Of a stretch of 64,000 bases of DNA, positions 16,797-25,458 are shown piece by piece (within the stretch, counting starts at the first letter, position 1; each line of letters starts with the position of its first letter). The stretch lies in the NCBI RefSeq assembly GCF_015845845.1, contig NZ_LDIG01000159.1:1-64000 (forward strand), in the 5' to 3' direction. Below the pieces are notes generated by a model, which was not told the DNA's origin, made no database searches, and worked only from the letters and a program-made list of their open reading frames with translations. Source of the stretch: Paenibacillus dendritiformis (GTDB lineage Bacteria; Bacillota; Bacilli; Paenibacillales; Paenibacillaceae). The position numbers and the translations under genes are program-made.

Positions 16797-17441
16797 ATGA
16801 CAGCAATAAGGCAAGATGCATGGACCGCAGATGATGATTTGATTTTAGCGGAAGTTACACTTCGGCACATCCGGGAAGGCAGTACCCAGTTGGCCGCTTT
16901 TGAGGAAGTGGGAGAAAAGATCGGACGCACGTCCGCGGCGTGCGGATTCCGTTGGAACAGCTGCGTCCGCAAAAAGTACGAGGCGGCGATACAGCTGGCC
17001 AAAGCGCAGCGGCAGAAGCGCAATTATTTGAAAAAGCAGCCGCTGGGCGCTCAGGTCGCTTCTCTTGCGCTGCAAGAGGGAGAAGACAACGATTTGAAAG
17101 GCGAGATGTTGACGGAAGAATCGTTGTCGATGGACATGGTTATCCGCTATTTGCGCCAGATGCGCAACAATGTGCAGGAAATGACCCGCCAAATCAAGCA
17201 TATGGAAAAAGAGCTGCAAGAAAAGGAAGAATATTGCGCTCGACTGCAGCGGGAAAATGAGGAGCTCTCCAAGCAAGTCAACGTGGTAGAGACCGACTAT
17301 CGTACGGTGAACGATGATTATAAAGCGCTCATTCAAATTATGGACCGTGCCCGCCGACTGGCTATCCTGAGCGAGGAAGACGATGATGTGAAGACGCGGT
17401 TCCGTATGGACGCGAACGGCAATTTGGAGCGAATCGAATAG
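16797..17441 (+). CDS. rsfA: RsfA family prespore-specific regulator
   Basis: 214 residues. The N-terminal Myb/SANT-like DNA-binding region (about 1-60: [35 protein letters not shown] ... [18 protein letters not shown]) is the RsfA signature. A coiled coil follows (about 115-175), rich in Glu/Lys/Gln, likely for self-association. RsfA in B. subtilis is made in the forespore and tunes sigma-F-dependent genes. TTAGGAGGTTATTTC precedes the ATG. Single-gene unit ending at the terminator at 17484. Confidence 0.85.
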   Translation: MTAIRQDAWTADDDLILAEVTLRHIREGSTQLAAFEEVGEKIGRTSAACGFRWNSCVRKKYEAAIQLAKAQRQKRNYLKKQPLGAQVASLALQEGEDNDLKGEMLTEESLSMDMVIRYLRQMRNNVQEMTRQIKHMEKELQEKEEYCARLQRENEELSKQVNVVETDYRTVNDDYKALIQIMDRARRLAILSEEDDDVKTRFRMDANGNLERIE

Positions 17442-17483
17442 GAGCCGGCTTCCGTCCCCGGCAAAGGCAGGACGGCGCAAGGA

Positions 17484-17525
17484 AAGCACCTGGCGAGAGA
17501 ATTCTCTCACTTGGCGCTTTTTTTG
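17484..17525 (+). terminator. Terminator after rsfA
   Basis: An imperfect stem from AGCACCTGGCGAGAG (from 17485) to CTCTCACTTGGCGCT (ending near 17518), loop AATT, followed by a run of seven T. Confidence 0.75.
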
Positions 17526-17634
17526 TGTTTTTGGTGATTCTTTGATATAACAAGGACACTGATAGTGCGTGTTCAATCATTCATATATAACGAAAACGAG
17601 CCGATAGAGGATCGGAGGAAGGAGAGGGAGGAAC

Positions 17635-18609
17635 ATGATTGTCGATATTATCGGGGGAGGCGCGCTTGGCCTCTTGTTCGCGGGACGGCTGCTGGCCGGC
17701 AGGAAGGCCGGGGTCCGGCTATGGACGCGAACGGAGGAGCAGGCGGAGAGAATCCGCGCCGAAGGCTTCGAGGTGGTGGAGATGTCGGGGGAGCGATCCC
17801 GTTATAAAGGGATAGAAGCGTTCCCGCTCCAGCTGGCGCCAGGCCGGCTGAGCCGCTATGGCTGGGAGGCCGGGATGGTATGGCTGTTCGTGAAGCAGAC
17901 GCATATCGGGCCCGAGCTGCTCGCCGCGTTGGGGGAGATGCCGCGGCAGCCTAACGCCACCCTCGTCTGCTTCCAGAACGGGGTCGGCCATGCCGAAGCG
18001 TTGACAGAGGTATGGCCTTCCCGCTCGCTTGCGGTCGCGGTTACGACGGAGGCCGCCGCCAGAGAGGGTCTGAACCGGATTCGTCATACCGGATCCGGAG
18101 CAACCTGGATCGGCCCGGCCGCGGCTGAGGAGGATGCGCGGGCTCAAGCCTTGAATTTTTCCTGCATTTCTGCGAAGAACTTGTTGGAAAAGGCAGGAAT
18201 TGAGGCGTTTGTGTCGAACAACATCGAAGACATGGTCTATCAAAAGCTGCTCGTCAACGCCGTCATCAATCCGTTGACCGCGCTGCTGCGCGTCAAGAAC
18301 GGCGAGTTGCTGGACGAGGCGGAACGGATGGAGCTTATGCGCGATTTGTTGGCTGAAGCGGCCAGGGTCTACCGGGCCGCCGGCATCCCGGTAAATGAAG
18401 AGGACGCATGGAAGCGGATTTTGGACGTGTGCCGCCTTACGGCCGGCAACACCTCTTCCATGCTGCAAGATATATTGGCCGGCCGCCCGACGGAATGCGA
18501 GGCGATTACGGGCGCGATTATTCGGCTCGGCGCGCGCCATGGGGCCGGGACCCCGCTGCATCAGACGATATACCGCCTGATCCGGGCTGGCGAGCCAAGA
18601 CACCGCTAG
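17635..18609 (+). CDS. panE: 2-dehydropantoate 2-reductase
   Basis: Reduces ketopantoate to pantoate with NADPH in pantothenate and CoA synthesis. The Rossmann motif is GGGALG at residues 7-12. FVKQTH and LVCFQNGVGHAE precede the C-terminal helical domain, where VYQKLLVNAVINPLTAL carries the catalytic lysine (K204) and asparagines, and GRPTECEAITG the substrate glutamate. It has 324 residues from ATG 17635 with GGGAGG upstream. The place before the DUF3397 gene and bshC matches ylbQ in B. subtilis. A second panE elsewhere in the genome is possible. Confidence 0.88.
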   Translation: MIVDIIGGGALGLLFAGRLLAGRKAGVRLWTRTEEQAERIRAEGFEVVEMSGERSRYKGIEAFPLQLAPGRLSRYGWEAGMVWLFVKQTHIGPELLAALGEMPRQPNATLVCFQNGVGHAEALTEVWPSRSLAVAVTTEAAAREGLNRIRHTGSGATWIGPAAAEEDARAQALNFSCISAKNLLEKAGIEAFVSNNIEDMVYQKLLVNAVINPLTALLRVKNGELLDEAERMELMRDLLAEAARVYRAAGIPVNEEDAWKRILDVCRLTAGNTSSMLQDILAGRPTECEAITGAIIRLGARHGAGTPLHQTIYRLIRAGEPRHR

Positions 18610-18649
18610 CATCTACTTCTTCTGTCCAAAGGAGTGAGTCACACCGCCC

Positions 18650-19024
18650 ATGTATACCATTTTCGTCTTTTTATCGGCATTGCCGTTTTTTCCGTTCATC
18701 ATCGTGTGGATTGCCGGTTCCTACTGGGTCAGGCCCAAGAAAAAAGCATTCATGCTGGCGATGGACGTGACGACATTCTTCCTTATTGCATCAGTCGGGG
18801 GCCTCTTTAATACGGTAACAGGCTCCTCCGCCGGATTCTATTGGATCTGTCTCATGCTGCTCCTTGCCATCGGCTTGCTTGGCGGCCTTCAGCACCGCAA
18901 ATACGGCCAAATTCATGTCCAGCGGCTGGCGAGGACGATCTGGAGACTGGCCTTCTTCATTCTTAGCATCCTATATATCATCCTGCTGCTCATCGGCATT
19001 ATTGCATATGTCGCGAGCGTGTAG
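18650..19024 (+). CDS. DUF3397 membrane protein
   Basis: 124 residues with four hydrophobic segments (about 2-22, 37-58, 63-80, 96-123). The RPKKKAFMLAMDVTTFF motif after the first helix is typical of DUF3397. Function is unknown. It sits between panE and bshC as is common in Bacillota. The ATG at 18650 is about 14 bases from AAAGGAG, longer than usual, and no better in-frame start is present. Confidence 0.75.
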   Translation: MYTIFVFLSALPFFPFIIVWIAGSYWVRPKKKAFMLAMDVTTFFLIASVGGLFNTVTGSSAGFYWICLMLLLAIGLLGGLQHRKYGQIHVQRLARTIWRLAFFILSILYIILLLIGIIAYVASV

Positions 19025-19110
19025 CCCCTTCGGGAAGCAGGCAGCGCCTCTTTGACGTACCCAAGCCGCATTGTGTACAATCGAGACGATAGACAGAGGA
19101 GGCGGCTTAC

Positions 19111-20739
19111 ATGACTTGGCCTATATTGAACATACCTGTACAGCAATCATTGGCAAGACGATACATAGATCGGGACGAAGCGATTATCGAATCGCTGTAT
19201 GAATACCATCCGGATCGCGATTGGGAGGCGCGCGTCCGCTGGGTGGATGAAGCGGCGCATCTGCGGGCGGATCGCAAGCGGCTTGTCTCCGTCCTGCGCC
19301 GATATAACAAGGCAAGGAACGATTATCCGGCCGTGACGGAGTCGCTGGATCGGCTGGAGCGGGACGACGCGCTCGTCGTCGTCGGGGGACAGCAGGGCGG
19401 CTTGTTTACGGGCCCGCTGCTCGTCGTTTACAAGGCGATATCGATGATCCGCATGGCCAGGGAGGCGGAGGCGAGACTGGCCCGTCCGGTCATTCCGATC
19501 TTCTGGATCGCGGGAGAGGATCATGACTTCGATGAAGTGAATCATGCGTACTTCCTCACGCCGGAGCCTTCCGTGACCCGGGTTCGGATCGAGAAAAAGG
19601 AGGGAACGCGCGCGCCGGTCAGCAGCATTCGGCTGGATGAGGAGCAATGGGAGGCGGTATTGAACGAGGCAGACGCCCTGCTTCCGCCTACGGAGTTCAA
19701 GCCGGCGCTGATGGAGCGGGTGCGGGAAGCTTCCGCCGGCCTCGCGTCGCTAACCGACGCGTGCGCCGTGCTGCTCGGAAGCATGTTCGGAGCATACGGG
19801 CTCGTGTTCCTCGATTCGGCCGATCCGGAGCTGCGAGAGGTCGAGGGTCCGATGTTCCGCAGCCTCATCGCGCAGAATGACCGGCTGAGACAGGCCTATG
19901 GCGACAGCGAGCGCGAGCTGGCCTCGCGCGGCTTCCCGACTCAGGCGGACCGCGCCGGTAACGGAGCGAATCTGTTCCTGATTCACGAGGGAGAGCGGCA
20001 TCTGCTGTTCAAGGAAGAGGGAGGCTTTACCGACCGGCACCGAACTCTGTTCCGAAGCGAGGATGAACTGATGGCTGCCGCCGAATCGGCCCCCCATCTG
20101 TTGAGCAACAACGTGCTGACCCGCCCGTTGATGCAGGAATATTTGTTCCCGGTGCTGGCCACCGTCCTTGGTCCCGGCGAGATTGCGTACTGGGCGCAGA
20201 CGAAGGAGGCTTTCCGCGCGCTCGGCATGCGGATGCCGTTGCTTTGGCCGCGTATGGGCTTTACCTGCCTGGAAGGAACCGTGAACAAGCTGCTTGGGAA
20301 ATATGAATTGACGGCCGAAGAGATCATCGGGCATTATGAGGAGAGGAAGGAAGCGTGGCTGAAGGCTCAGGATGAACTGGGACTCGATGCGCGGTTCGCT
20401 TCGCTCCGCCATGATGTCGATACCCGGTACGAAGAACTGCTCGCCCGGCTGAACGAAGCGCTTCCCGCGCTTGGCCGGCTGGGGGATACGAACCGGGCGA
20501 AGGTGCTGGAGCAGATCGACTTCCTCCACCACCGGGCGAAGGATGCGCTTCAGAAGCAGCACGAATCGGGGCTTCGCCAGTGGGAGCGGATGAGGCTGAC
20601 GCTCTATCCGCAGGATCGGCCGCAGGAGCGCGTCTACAATATGCTGATGTACGCCTGCCGCTATGGGGACGGCTGGTTCAAGCCGCTCATGGAAGCTCCT
20701 GTGCTGTGGAACGGGGAGAACCGCCTGGTTGTGCTGTAA
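19111..20739 (+). CDS. bshC: Bacillithiol biosynthesis cysteine-adding enzyme BshC
   Basis: Adds cysteine to GlcN-malate in the last step of bacillithiol synthesis. 542 residues, normal length. A Rossmann-like core carries VVGGQQGGLFTGPLLVVYKAIS near residue 92 and PVIPIFWIAGEDHDFDEVNHAY near 130, both BshC signatures. A coiled-coil region near 425-500 is the known dimer-forming part. GAGGAGGCGGC precedes the ATG. bshC next to mraZ is the usual Bacillota order; here ahcY and a lipoprotein gene lie between. Confidence 0.93.
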   Translation: MTWPILNIPVQQSLARRYIDRDEAIIESLYEYHPDRDWEARVRWVDEAAHLRADRKRLVSVLRRYNKARNDYPAVTESLDRLERDDALVVVGGQQGGLFTGPLLVVYKAISMIRMAREAEARLARPVIPIFWIAGEDHDFDEVNHAYFLTPEPSVTRVRIEKKEGTRAPVSSIRLDEEQWEAVLNEADALLPPTEFKPALMERVREASAGLASLTDACAVLLGSMFGAYGLVFLDSADPELREVEGPMFRSLIAQNDRLRQAYGDSERELASRGFPTQADRAGNGANLFLIHEGERHLLFKEEGGFTDRHRTLFRSEDELMAAAESAPHLLSNNVLTRPLMQEYLFPVLATVLGPGEIAYWAQTKEAFRALGMRMPLLWPRMGFTCLEGTVNKLLGKYELTAEEIIGHYEERKEAWLKAQDELGLDARFASLRHDVDTRYEELLARLNEALPALGRLGDTNRAKVLEQIDFLHHRAKDALQKQHESGLRQWERMRLTLYPQDRPQERVYNMLMYACRYGDGWFKPLMEAPVLWNGENRLVVL

Positions 20740-20817
20740 CAATGGCCGCCTATCCGGGTCAACGGGCGCGCCTCTGCTGAATACGATAGCTATAACAGGA
20801 AGGGAAGGGTGTAGAGG

Positions 20818-22089
20818 ATGAGTCAGACAAAAGCAGCGGACCAAAGCATCATCCGCGATATTGCATTGGCCCCTGAAGGGCATTTGAAGATCGATTGGGT
20901 GCAAGCCCATATGCCGGTGCTGAACCGGATTCGCAAGCAATTCGAAGCGGAACAGCCGTTCAAGGGCTTGAAGGTGGCGATCTCGCTCCATCTGGAAGCG
21001 AAGACGGCTTACCTGGCCAAGGTCGTGCAGGCCGGCGGCGCCGATGTGACGATTACCGGCAGCAATCCGTTGTCGACGCAGGACGATGTTTGCGCCGCGC
21101 TGGTTGAAGACGGCATTACCGTCTATGCGAAATACAATCCGGAACCGGAAGAGTACAAGCAATTGCTCCTGCGCACGCTGGAGACGAAGCCGGACCTGAT
21201 TATCGACGACGGCGGCGATCTGATCTCGATTCTGCACTCGGAGCGTCCCGATCTGCGCGAGCAGGTGCGCGGCGGCGCCGAGGAGACGACGACAGGCATT
21301 CTCCGTCTGAAGGCGATGGAGAAGGATGGCACGCTCCAATTCCCGATGGTGGCCGTCAATGACGCCTTCTGCAAATACTTGTTCGACAACCGGTACGGCA
21401 CAGGCCAATCGGTGTGGGACGGCATCAACCGGACAACGAATCTCGTCGTGGCCGGCAAGACGGTCGTCGTCGTCGGTTATGGCTGGTGCGGCAAAGGCGT
21501 GGCGTTGCGTGCCAAAGGCCTCGGCGCGAACGTCATCGTGACGGAGATTGACGCCATCAAGGCCGTCGAAGCGTATATGGACGGTTTCACCGTGCTGCCG
21601 ATGAGCGAAGCGGCCCGCGCAGGCGATATTTTCGTCACGGTCACGGGGAACCGCGATGTCATTCGCGGCGAGCATTACGACGTGATGAAGGATGGCGCGA
21701 TTTTGTCCAACGCCGGGCACTTCGATGTGGAAGTCAATAAGCCGGAGCTGGAAGCGCGCGCGCAGAACGTGCGCACGGTCCGCAAAAATATCGAAGAATA
21801 CAAGCTGAAGGACGGACGCAGCATTTATCTGCTGGCGGAAGGCCGTCTCGTCAACCTGGCAGCGGGGGACGGGCATCCGGCAGAGATTATGGACATGACA
21901 TTCGCCCTGCAGGCCCTGTCGCTGAAATATGTGAACGAGCACTACGAGCGCATCGGCAGCAAGGTTGTCAATGTGCCATACGAACTGGATGAGCAGGTCG
22001 CCCGCTTCAAGCTGGAGTCGCTCGGCATTTCGATCGACACGCTGTCGGCTGAACAGCAATCGTATTTGGCGAGCTGGCAAGAGCATTAA
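20818..22089 (+). CDS. ahcY: S-adenosylhomocysteine hydrolase
   Basis: Reversibly splits S-adenosylhomocysteine into homocysteine and adenosine, clearing the product of SAM methyltransferases. 423 residues. Substrate residues lie in SLHLEAKTAYL and IIDDGGDL; the lysine and aspartate sit in FPMVAVNDAFCKYLFDNRYGTGQSVWDGI. The NAD-binding motif is VVVVGYGWCGKGVA, followed by SNAGHFDVEV. The C-terminus lacks the KPxxYRY end of the long bacterial and animal forms, matching the shorter Thermotoga/archaeal-like group. It has its own ribosome-binding site and a very strong terminator. Confidence 0.93.
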   Translation: MSQTKAADQSIIRDIALAPEGHLKIDWVQAHMPVLNRIRKQFEAEQPFKGLKVAISLHLEAKTAYLAKVVQAGGADVTITGSNPLSTQDDVCAALVEDGITVYAKYNPEPEEYKQLLLRTLETKPDLIIDDGGDLISILHSERPDLREQVRGGAEETTTGILRLKAMEKDGTLQFPMVAVNDAFCKYLFDNRYGTGQSVWDGINRTTNLVVAGKTVVVVGYGWCGKGVALRAKGLGANVIVTEIDAIKAVEAYMDGFTVLPMSEAARAGDIFVTVTGNRDVIRGEHYDVMKDGAILSNAGHFDVEVNKPELEARAQNVRTVRKNIEEYKLKDGRSIYLLAEGRLVNLAAGDGHPAEIMDMTFALQALSLKYVNEHYERIGSKVVNVPYELDEQVARFKLESLGISIDTLSAEQQSYLASWQEH

Positions 22090-22103
22090 CAGCCGCATTA
22101 CGG

Positions 22104-22151
22104 CCGCCCGCTTCTTTGCTTCACGGAAGGCAAAGAAGCGGGCGGTTTTTT
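22104..22151 (+). terminator. Very strong terminator after ahcY
   Basis: CCGCCCGCTTCTTTGC (22104-22119) and GCAAAGAAGCGGGCGG (22130-22145) pair perfectly over 16 bases and are followed by six T. Confidence 0.95.
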
Positions 22152-22279
22152 GTATGTATATCAAAGGCCGCACGCCCGCAACATTTCATTTCCATATTCC
22201 GTTAGGAAAGGTACAGATTGCGAAGACATCCAGAGCGGTTCGGAAGAAGATGTGCCACATAAAAGGGGGAGTATGGGTG

Positions 22280-23407
22280 ATGGCAAGTATCGGGTTGAGG
22301 AAGGCAAGGGAAACCGAAAAGACGCCGGAAGGCCGAATAAGGCGGCTTGCCCGCTTCGGAGCGCTTCTGCTCGGGTCGCTTCTGCTGGCGTTGGCGGCCG
22401 GCTGCGGAGCCGTCTCGTCAGATCAAGCCTCCGAGGCCGAAGCAGTCATGAAACAATCGGAAGCGGCAATGGATGAGGCGGAGAGCCCGTCGCCTGCCGG
22501 AGCCGGGTTTGCCAAGCAGGGTGAAGCGAGCTTCGTCCCGGCCGACCGGAAGCTGATCTATGAGGCAAATATCCGGATGGAGGTTAAAAACTATGAAGCC
22601 GCCAAGCAGCGGCTGCAGCAATTGGTCGACCGCTCGAAGGGATATGTGCTGCAGTTCTCCGATCAACAATCGGAGAGCGAGCGCGGAGGCTCTTTCGTCA
22701 TTAAGGTGCCTGCATCGGGATTTACGACTTTCCTCGATGAGCTGGGGACATGGGAAGCGCTCGATTATCACCGCGAATATTCGGCCAATGACGTGACCGA
22801 AGAGTATGTCGATCTGGAAGCGAGACTGACGGCGCGGCGCGCCATGGAAGCCCGGCTGCTGGCATTCATGGAGAAGGCGACGATTGCGGACGATCTGGTC
22901 CAGTTCTCCGGCGAGCTCGGTTCCGTGCAGTCGGAGATCGAGCAGATTGTCGGGCGCAAGCGGTATTTGGATAATCATGTGGCCATGTCGACCATAAATA
23001 TGAGACTGTATCAGCCGGTCAACGCTCCTGTCGTGCAGGGCTTGAAAAACGCATTTGGAACCCGGATGGCGAATACGCTCGTTCAAAGCTGGGAGACGCT
23101 GGTCCAGTTCGTTCAAGTCCTCATCTTATTTTTGACGGCGCTGCTTCCTTTTGCCTGCGCCGCGGCCATCGCCGGCGTTCCGATCTGGCTGCTTGCGAAG
23201 CGAAGAAGAGGCCGCCGGCGGCATCCGCACGCGCCCTTCCCCGGACAGGCGGGCGAGCCTGAACGCGCGGGAGCGGGTCCGGAGCCGGCGGAGGGGGCAG
23301 ACGGCAAGCCGGTAACGGGCGGCCGGACCGCTGCGGAAGCCGCGCTGCCGGGAGCCCCTTCCGAACCGGCGGAAGCGGGGAACAGGGACAAGCGGCCGAG
23401 GGAATAA
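22280..23407 (+). CDS. DUF4349 lipoprotein
   Basis: 375 residues. Basic N-terminus, hydrophobic stretch and lipobox LAAGC (cysteine near residue 42) indicate a lipoprotein. The DUF4349 domain spans about 90-260: ADRKLIYEANIRMEVKNYEAAKQRLQQLV, then FVIKVPASGFTTFLDELG, DVTEEYVDLEARL, and a coiled-coil part. A transmembrane helix near 292-317 follows, then a Pro/Ala/Gly-rich cytosolic tail. Function is unknown. ATG 22280 and GTG 22277 are both compatible with AAAAGGGGGA. The frame is open far upstream, but that part overlaps the ahcY terminator. Confidence 0.82.
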   Translation: MASIGLRKARETEKTPEGRIRRLARFGALLLGSLLLALAAGCGAVSSDQASEAEAVMKQSEAAMDEAESPSPAGAGFAKQGEASFVPADRKLIYEANIRMEVKNYEAAKQRLQQLVDRSKGYVLQFSDQQSESERGGSFVIKVPASGFTTFLDELGTWEALDYHREYSANDVTEEYVDLEARLTARRAMEARLLAFMEKATIADDLVQFSGELGSVQSEIEQIVGRKRYLDNHVAMSTINMRLYQPVNAPVVQGLKNAFGTRMANTLVQSWETLVQFVQVLILFLTALLPFACAAAIAGVPIWLLAKRRRGRRRHPHAPFPGQAGEPERAGAGPEPAEGADGKPVTGGRTAAEAALPGAPSEPAEAGNRDKRPRE

Positions 23408-23446
23408 GCGCTGAAGCCGATACCGGGAACAAAAAGTAATATGAAA

Positions 23447-23476
23447 TAAAAATCCTGCTGACAAGCAGGATTTTTT
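23447..23476 (+). terminator. Terminator separating the DUF4349 gene from the mraZ cluster
   Basis: AAATCCTGCT ending at 23459 pairs with AGCAGGATTT from 23464, loop GACA, with T-rich tail. Confidence 0.9.
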
Positions 23477-23503
23477 ATGTTTACGGCGAAGTATTCTTTT
23501 GTT

Positions 23504-23539
23504 GTGGGGGAAAGTGGGGCATCGTGGTGGATTTAGGGG
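23504..23539 (+). promoter_or_regulatory. MraZ operator: four direct repeats at 10-base spacing
   Basis: GTGGGG at 23504, GTGGGG at 23514, GTGGTG at 23524 and TAGGGG at 23534 start exactly 10 bases apart. A further AGTGGTG lies at 23544-23550, overlapping the ribosome-binding region. MraZ is known to bind TGGG-type direct repeats with about 10-base period upstream of its own gene, so this is the expected autoregulatory site. The promoter itself is not clear; TATTCT at 23492 could be the -10. Confidence 0.8.
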
Positions 23540-23554
23540 GAGGAGTGGTGGCAG

Positions 23555-23986
23555 ATGTTCATGGGTGAATATCAACATATCATCGATGACAAAGGCCGCC
23601 TGATCATTCCCGCCAAGCTGCGTGACTCCTTGGGCTCCACCTTTATACTCACGCGTGGCCTGGATCAATGTTTGTTCGTCTATCCGATGGAAGAATGGGG
23701 GCTGCTCGAACAGAAATTGAAGGCACTGCCCTTGATGAAGGCGGATGCGCGGGCGTTTACCCGCTTTTTCTTCTCCGGCGCCACCGAATGCGAGTGGGAC
23801 AAGCAGGGCCGGATCAACATTCCCGCCCACCTGCGCCAGCATGCCAAGCTGGACAAGGAATGCATGATTGTCGGCGTGCAGAGCCGGGTGGAGATTTGGA
23901 GCAAGGACGCTTGGGAACAATATATGCAGCAGTCCGCGTCCACCTTTGAGGAAATAGCCGAGACATTGGTTGACTTTGATTTTTGA
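23555..23986 (+). CDS. mraZ: Transcriptional regulator MraZ
   Basis: First gene of the division and cell-wall cluster; an AbrB-like DNA-binding protein that forms rings and regulates the cluster. The two half-repeats are seen: [23 protein letters not shown] (about 2-24) and [21 protein letters not shown] (about 74-94). 143 residues is the standard length. GGAGTGG eight bases before ATG 23555 supports the start. The operator at 23504-23539 lies directly upstream. Confidence 0.95.
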   Translation: MFMGEYQHIIDDKGRLIIPAKLRDSLGSTFILTRGLDQCLFVYPMEEWGLLEQKLKALPLMKADARAFTRFFFSGATECEWDKQGRINIPAHLRQHAKLDKECMIVGVQSRVEIWSKDAWEQYMQQSASTFEEIAETLVDFDF

Positions 23987-23992
23987 GAGGTT

Positions 23993-24015
23993 GTTCAAAA
24001 AGTCCGCTTTTGAAC
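23993..24015. repeat. Inverted repeat between mraZ and rsmH
   Basis: GTTCAAAA (23993-24000) and TTTTGAAC (24008-24015) form an eight-pair stem. The surrounding GAGGTTGTTCAAAAAGTCCG is AT-richer than the cluster and looks like the end of a dispersed element. No T tract, so not a clear terminator. Confidence 0.4.
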
Positions 24016-24095
24016 TTCCATTTCCAGGGGTAGCGAACCGTGAAAAGATGAAAGACAACATAGACGGGAACAGGAAAAACTGGGAGGAATAACAT

Positions 24096-25046
24096 GTGTT
24101 TCACCATATAACGGTGTTAAAAGAGGAGGCTGTGAACGGGCTGAATGTGCGCCCTGACGGCATCTATGTCGATTGCACGCTGGGAGGGGCAGGGCACAGT
24201 TCGGCCATTGCATCCAAGCTGTCCGCGGACGGCCGGCTTATCGCGCTCGATCAGGACGATTGGGCTTTGGACAATGCCGCGAACGTGCTGGCTCCCTACC
24301 TTGATCGGGTAACGATGATCAAGACGAACTTCCGCCATATCGAGGACGCGCTGCGTCAGGCGAAGGCTCCGCTTGTTGATGGCGTGCCGCAGGTGGACGG
24401 CATTCTGTTCGACCTCGGGGTATCGTCGCCGCAGCTTGATGAAGGAGAGCGCGGCTTCAGCTATCAGCATGACGCGCCGCTGGACATGCGGATGGATCGG
24501 AGCACTTCGCTTACGGCCCGCGAGATTGTGAACGAGTGGTCCGAAGAGGAGATCGCCCGCATCCTGTTCGAGTATGGGGAAGAGAAATTTTCTCGCCGCA
24601 TCGCCCGCCGCATCGCGGAGGCGAGGGCGGATCATCCGATCGAGACGACCGGCGAGCTGGCCGAGCTGGTCAAGGCCGGGATTCCGGCGGCTACCCGAAG
24701 GACCGGAGGCCATCCGGCCAAGCGCAGCTTCCAGGCGCTCCGCATCGCCGTCAACGACGAGCTGGGGGCGTTCGAGCAGGCGCTCCATCAAGCCATCCGT
24801 TGCTTGAAGCCGGGCGGAAGGGTCGCTGTCATTACCTTCCATTCCTTGGAGGATCGGATATGCAAGCAGACATTCAACCAATATATGAACCGCTGCACTT
24901 GTCCGCCGGATCTGCCGATGTGCGCCTGCGGCAAGCAGGATATTTTGACATTGCCGAAGCGCAAGCCGATTGTTCCGAGCGCGGAAGAGTTGGAGCGCAA
25001 TCCGCGTTCTCGCTCCGCGAGATTACGGGTTGTCGAGAAATTGTAA
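24096..25046 (+). CDS. rsmH: 16S rRNA (cytosine1402-N4) methyltransferase RsmH
   Basis: Methylates N4 of C1402 in 16S rRNA. 316 residues starting from GTG 24096 (GGAGG eight bases upstream); the overlapping ATG at 24094 is in another frame and stops at once. Motifs: [28 protein letters not shown] (SAM loop, about 24-37), [30 protein letters not shown], and near the C-terminus [19 protein letters not shown]. The mraZ-rsmH-ftsL order is standard. Confidence 0.95.
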   Translation: MFHHITVLKEEAVNGLNVRPDGIYVDCTLGGAGHSSAIASKLSADGRLIALDQDDWALDNAANVLAPYLDRVTMIKTNFRHIEDALRQAKAPLVDGVPQVDGILFDLGVSSPQLDEGERGFSYQHDAPLDMRMDRSTSLTAREIVNEWSEEEIARILFEYGEEKFSRRIARRIAEARADHPIETTGELAELVKAGIPAATRRTGGHPAKRSFQALRIAVNDELGAFEQALHQAIRCLKPGGRVAVITFHSLEDRICKQTFNQYMNRCTCPPDLPMCACGKQDILTLPKRKPIVPSAEELERNPRSRSARLRVVEKL

Positions 25047-25064
25047 TGAAGGGGAGAGCAGAAG

Positions 25065-25451
25065 ATGGCTTATACTCGCGGTAATTTGGCCGTCCGGCCG
25101 GAGAGACAGCAGCAGCCGAGGCCCAAGGTTCGCCAGACAACGAAGACCGTCGTCCGCAAGAACACATTGCCGACGAGGGAGAAGCTGTTGTATCTGCTGA
25201 CCATTCTATTGTGCACGGCCGTAGCGCTCGTTCTCATCGGGCGATATGCCCAGATCTACGACATGAACCGGAAGATTCAGAATTTGAAGCGGGAAACGGT
25301 ATCGCTGCAGGATCAGACCTCCGTGTTGAGAGTAGAAGTCGAAAAGCTGTCGGACTGGAAACGGGTAGAAGAGATCGCGCGGAAGAACGGGCTTGTATTT
25401 CCCGAGACGCCGTTAGAGATTCAAGTATACAAACAAGCTATAGGGGATTGA
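25065..25451 (+). CDS. ftsL: Cell division protein FtsL
   Basis: A 128-residue bitopic division protein: a basic, Pro/Gln-rich cytosolic N-terminus (1-39), one transmembrane helix (about 40-60, LLYLLTILLCTAVALVLIG), then an extracellular coiled coil (MNRKIQNLKRETVSLQDQTSVLRVEVEKL). It pairs with DivIC and DivIB in the divisome. Position between rsmH and pbpB and length confirm the call, since the sequence itself is poorly conserved. Confidence 0.9.
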   Translation: MAYTRGNLAVRPERQQQPRPKVRQTTKTVVRKNTLPTREKLLYLLTILLCTAVALVLIGRYAQIYDMNRKIQNLKRETVSLQDQTSVLRVEVEKLSDWKRVEEIARKNGLVFPETPLEIQVYKQAIGD

Positions 25452-25458
25452 ACGAGGG

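Noticed and set aside
19750-22173. Antisense open frame of 807 codons opposite bshC and ahcY
   Set aside because: It spans two well-supported genes and a terminator; composition is Arg/His-rich as expected for a shadow frame.
22104-23407. DUF4349 protein starting upstream near 21965
   Set aside because: The longer frame would run through ahcY and its 16-pair terminator; the lipoprotein signal starts at 22280.
23504-23550. CRISPR-like short repeats
   Set aside because: Ten-base-period hexamers before mraZ are an operator; no CRISPR repeats or cas genes are present anywhere in the window.
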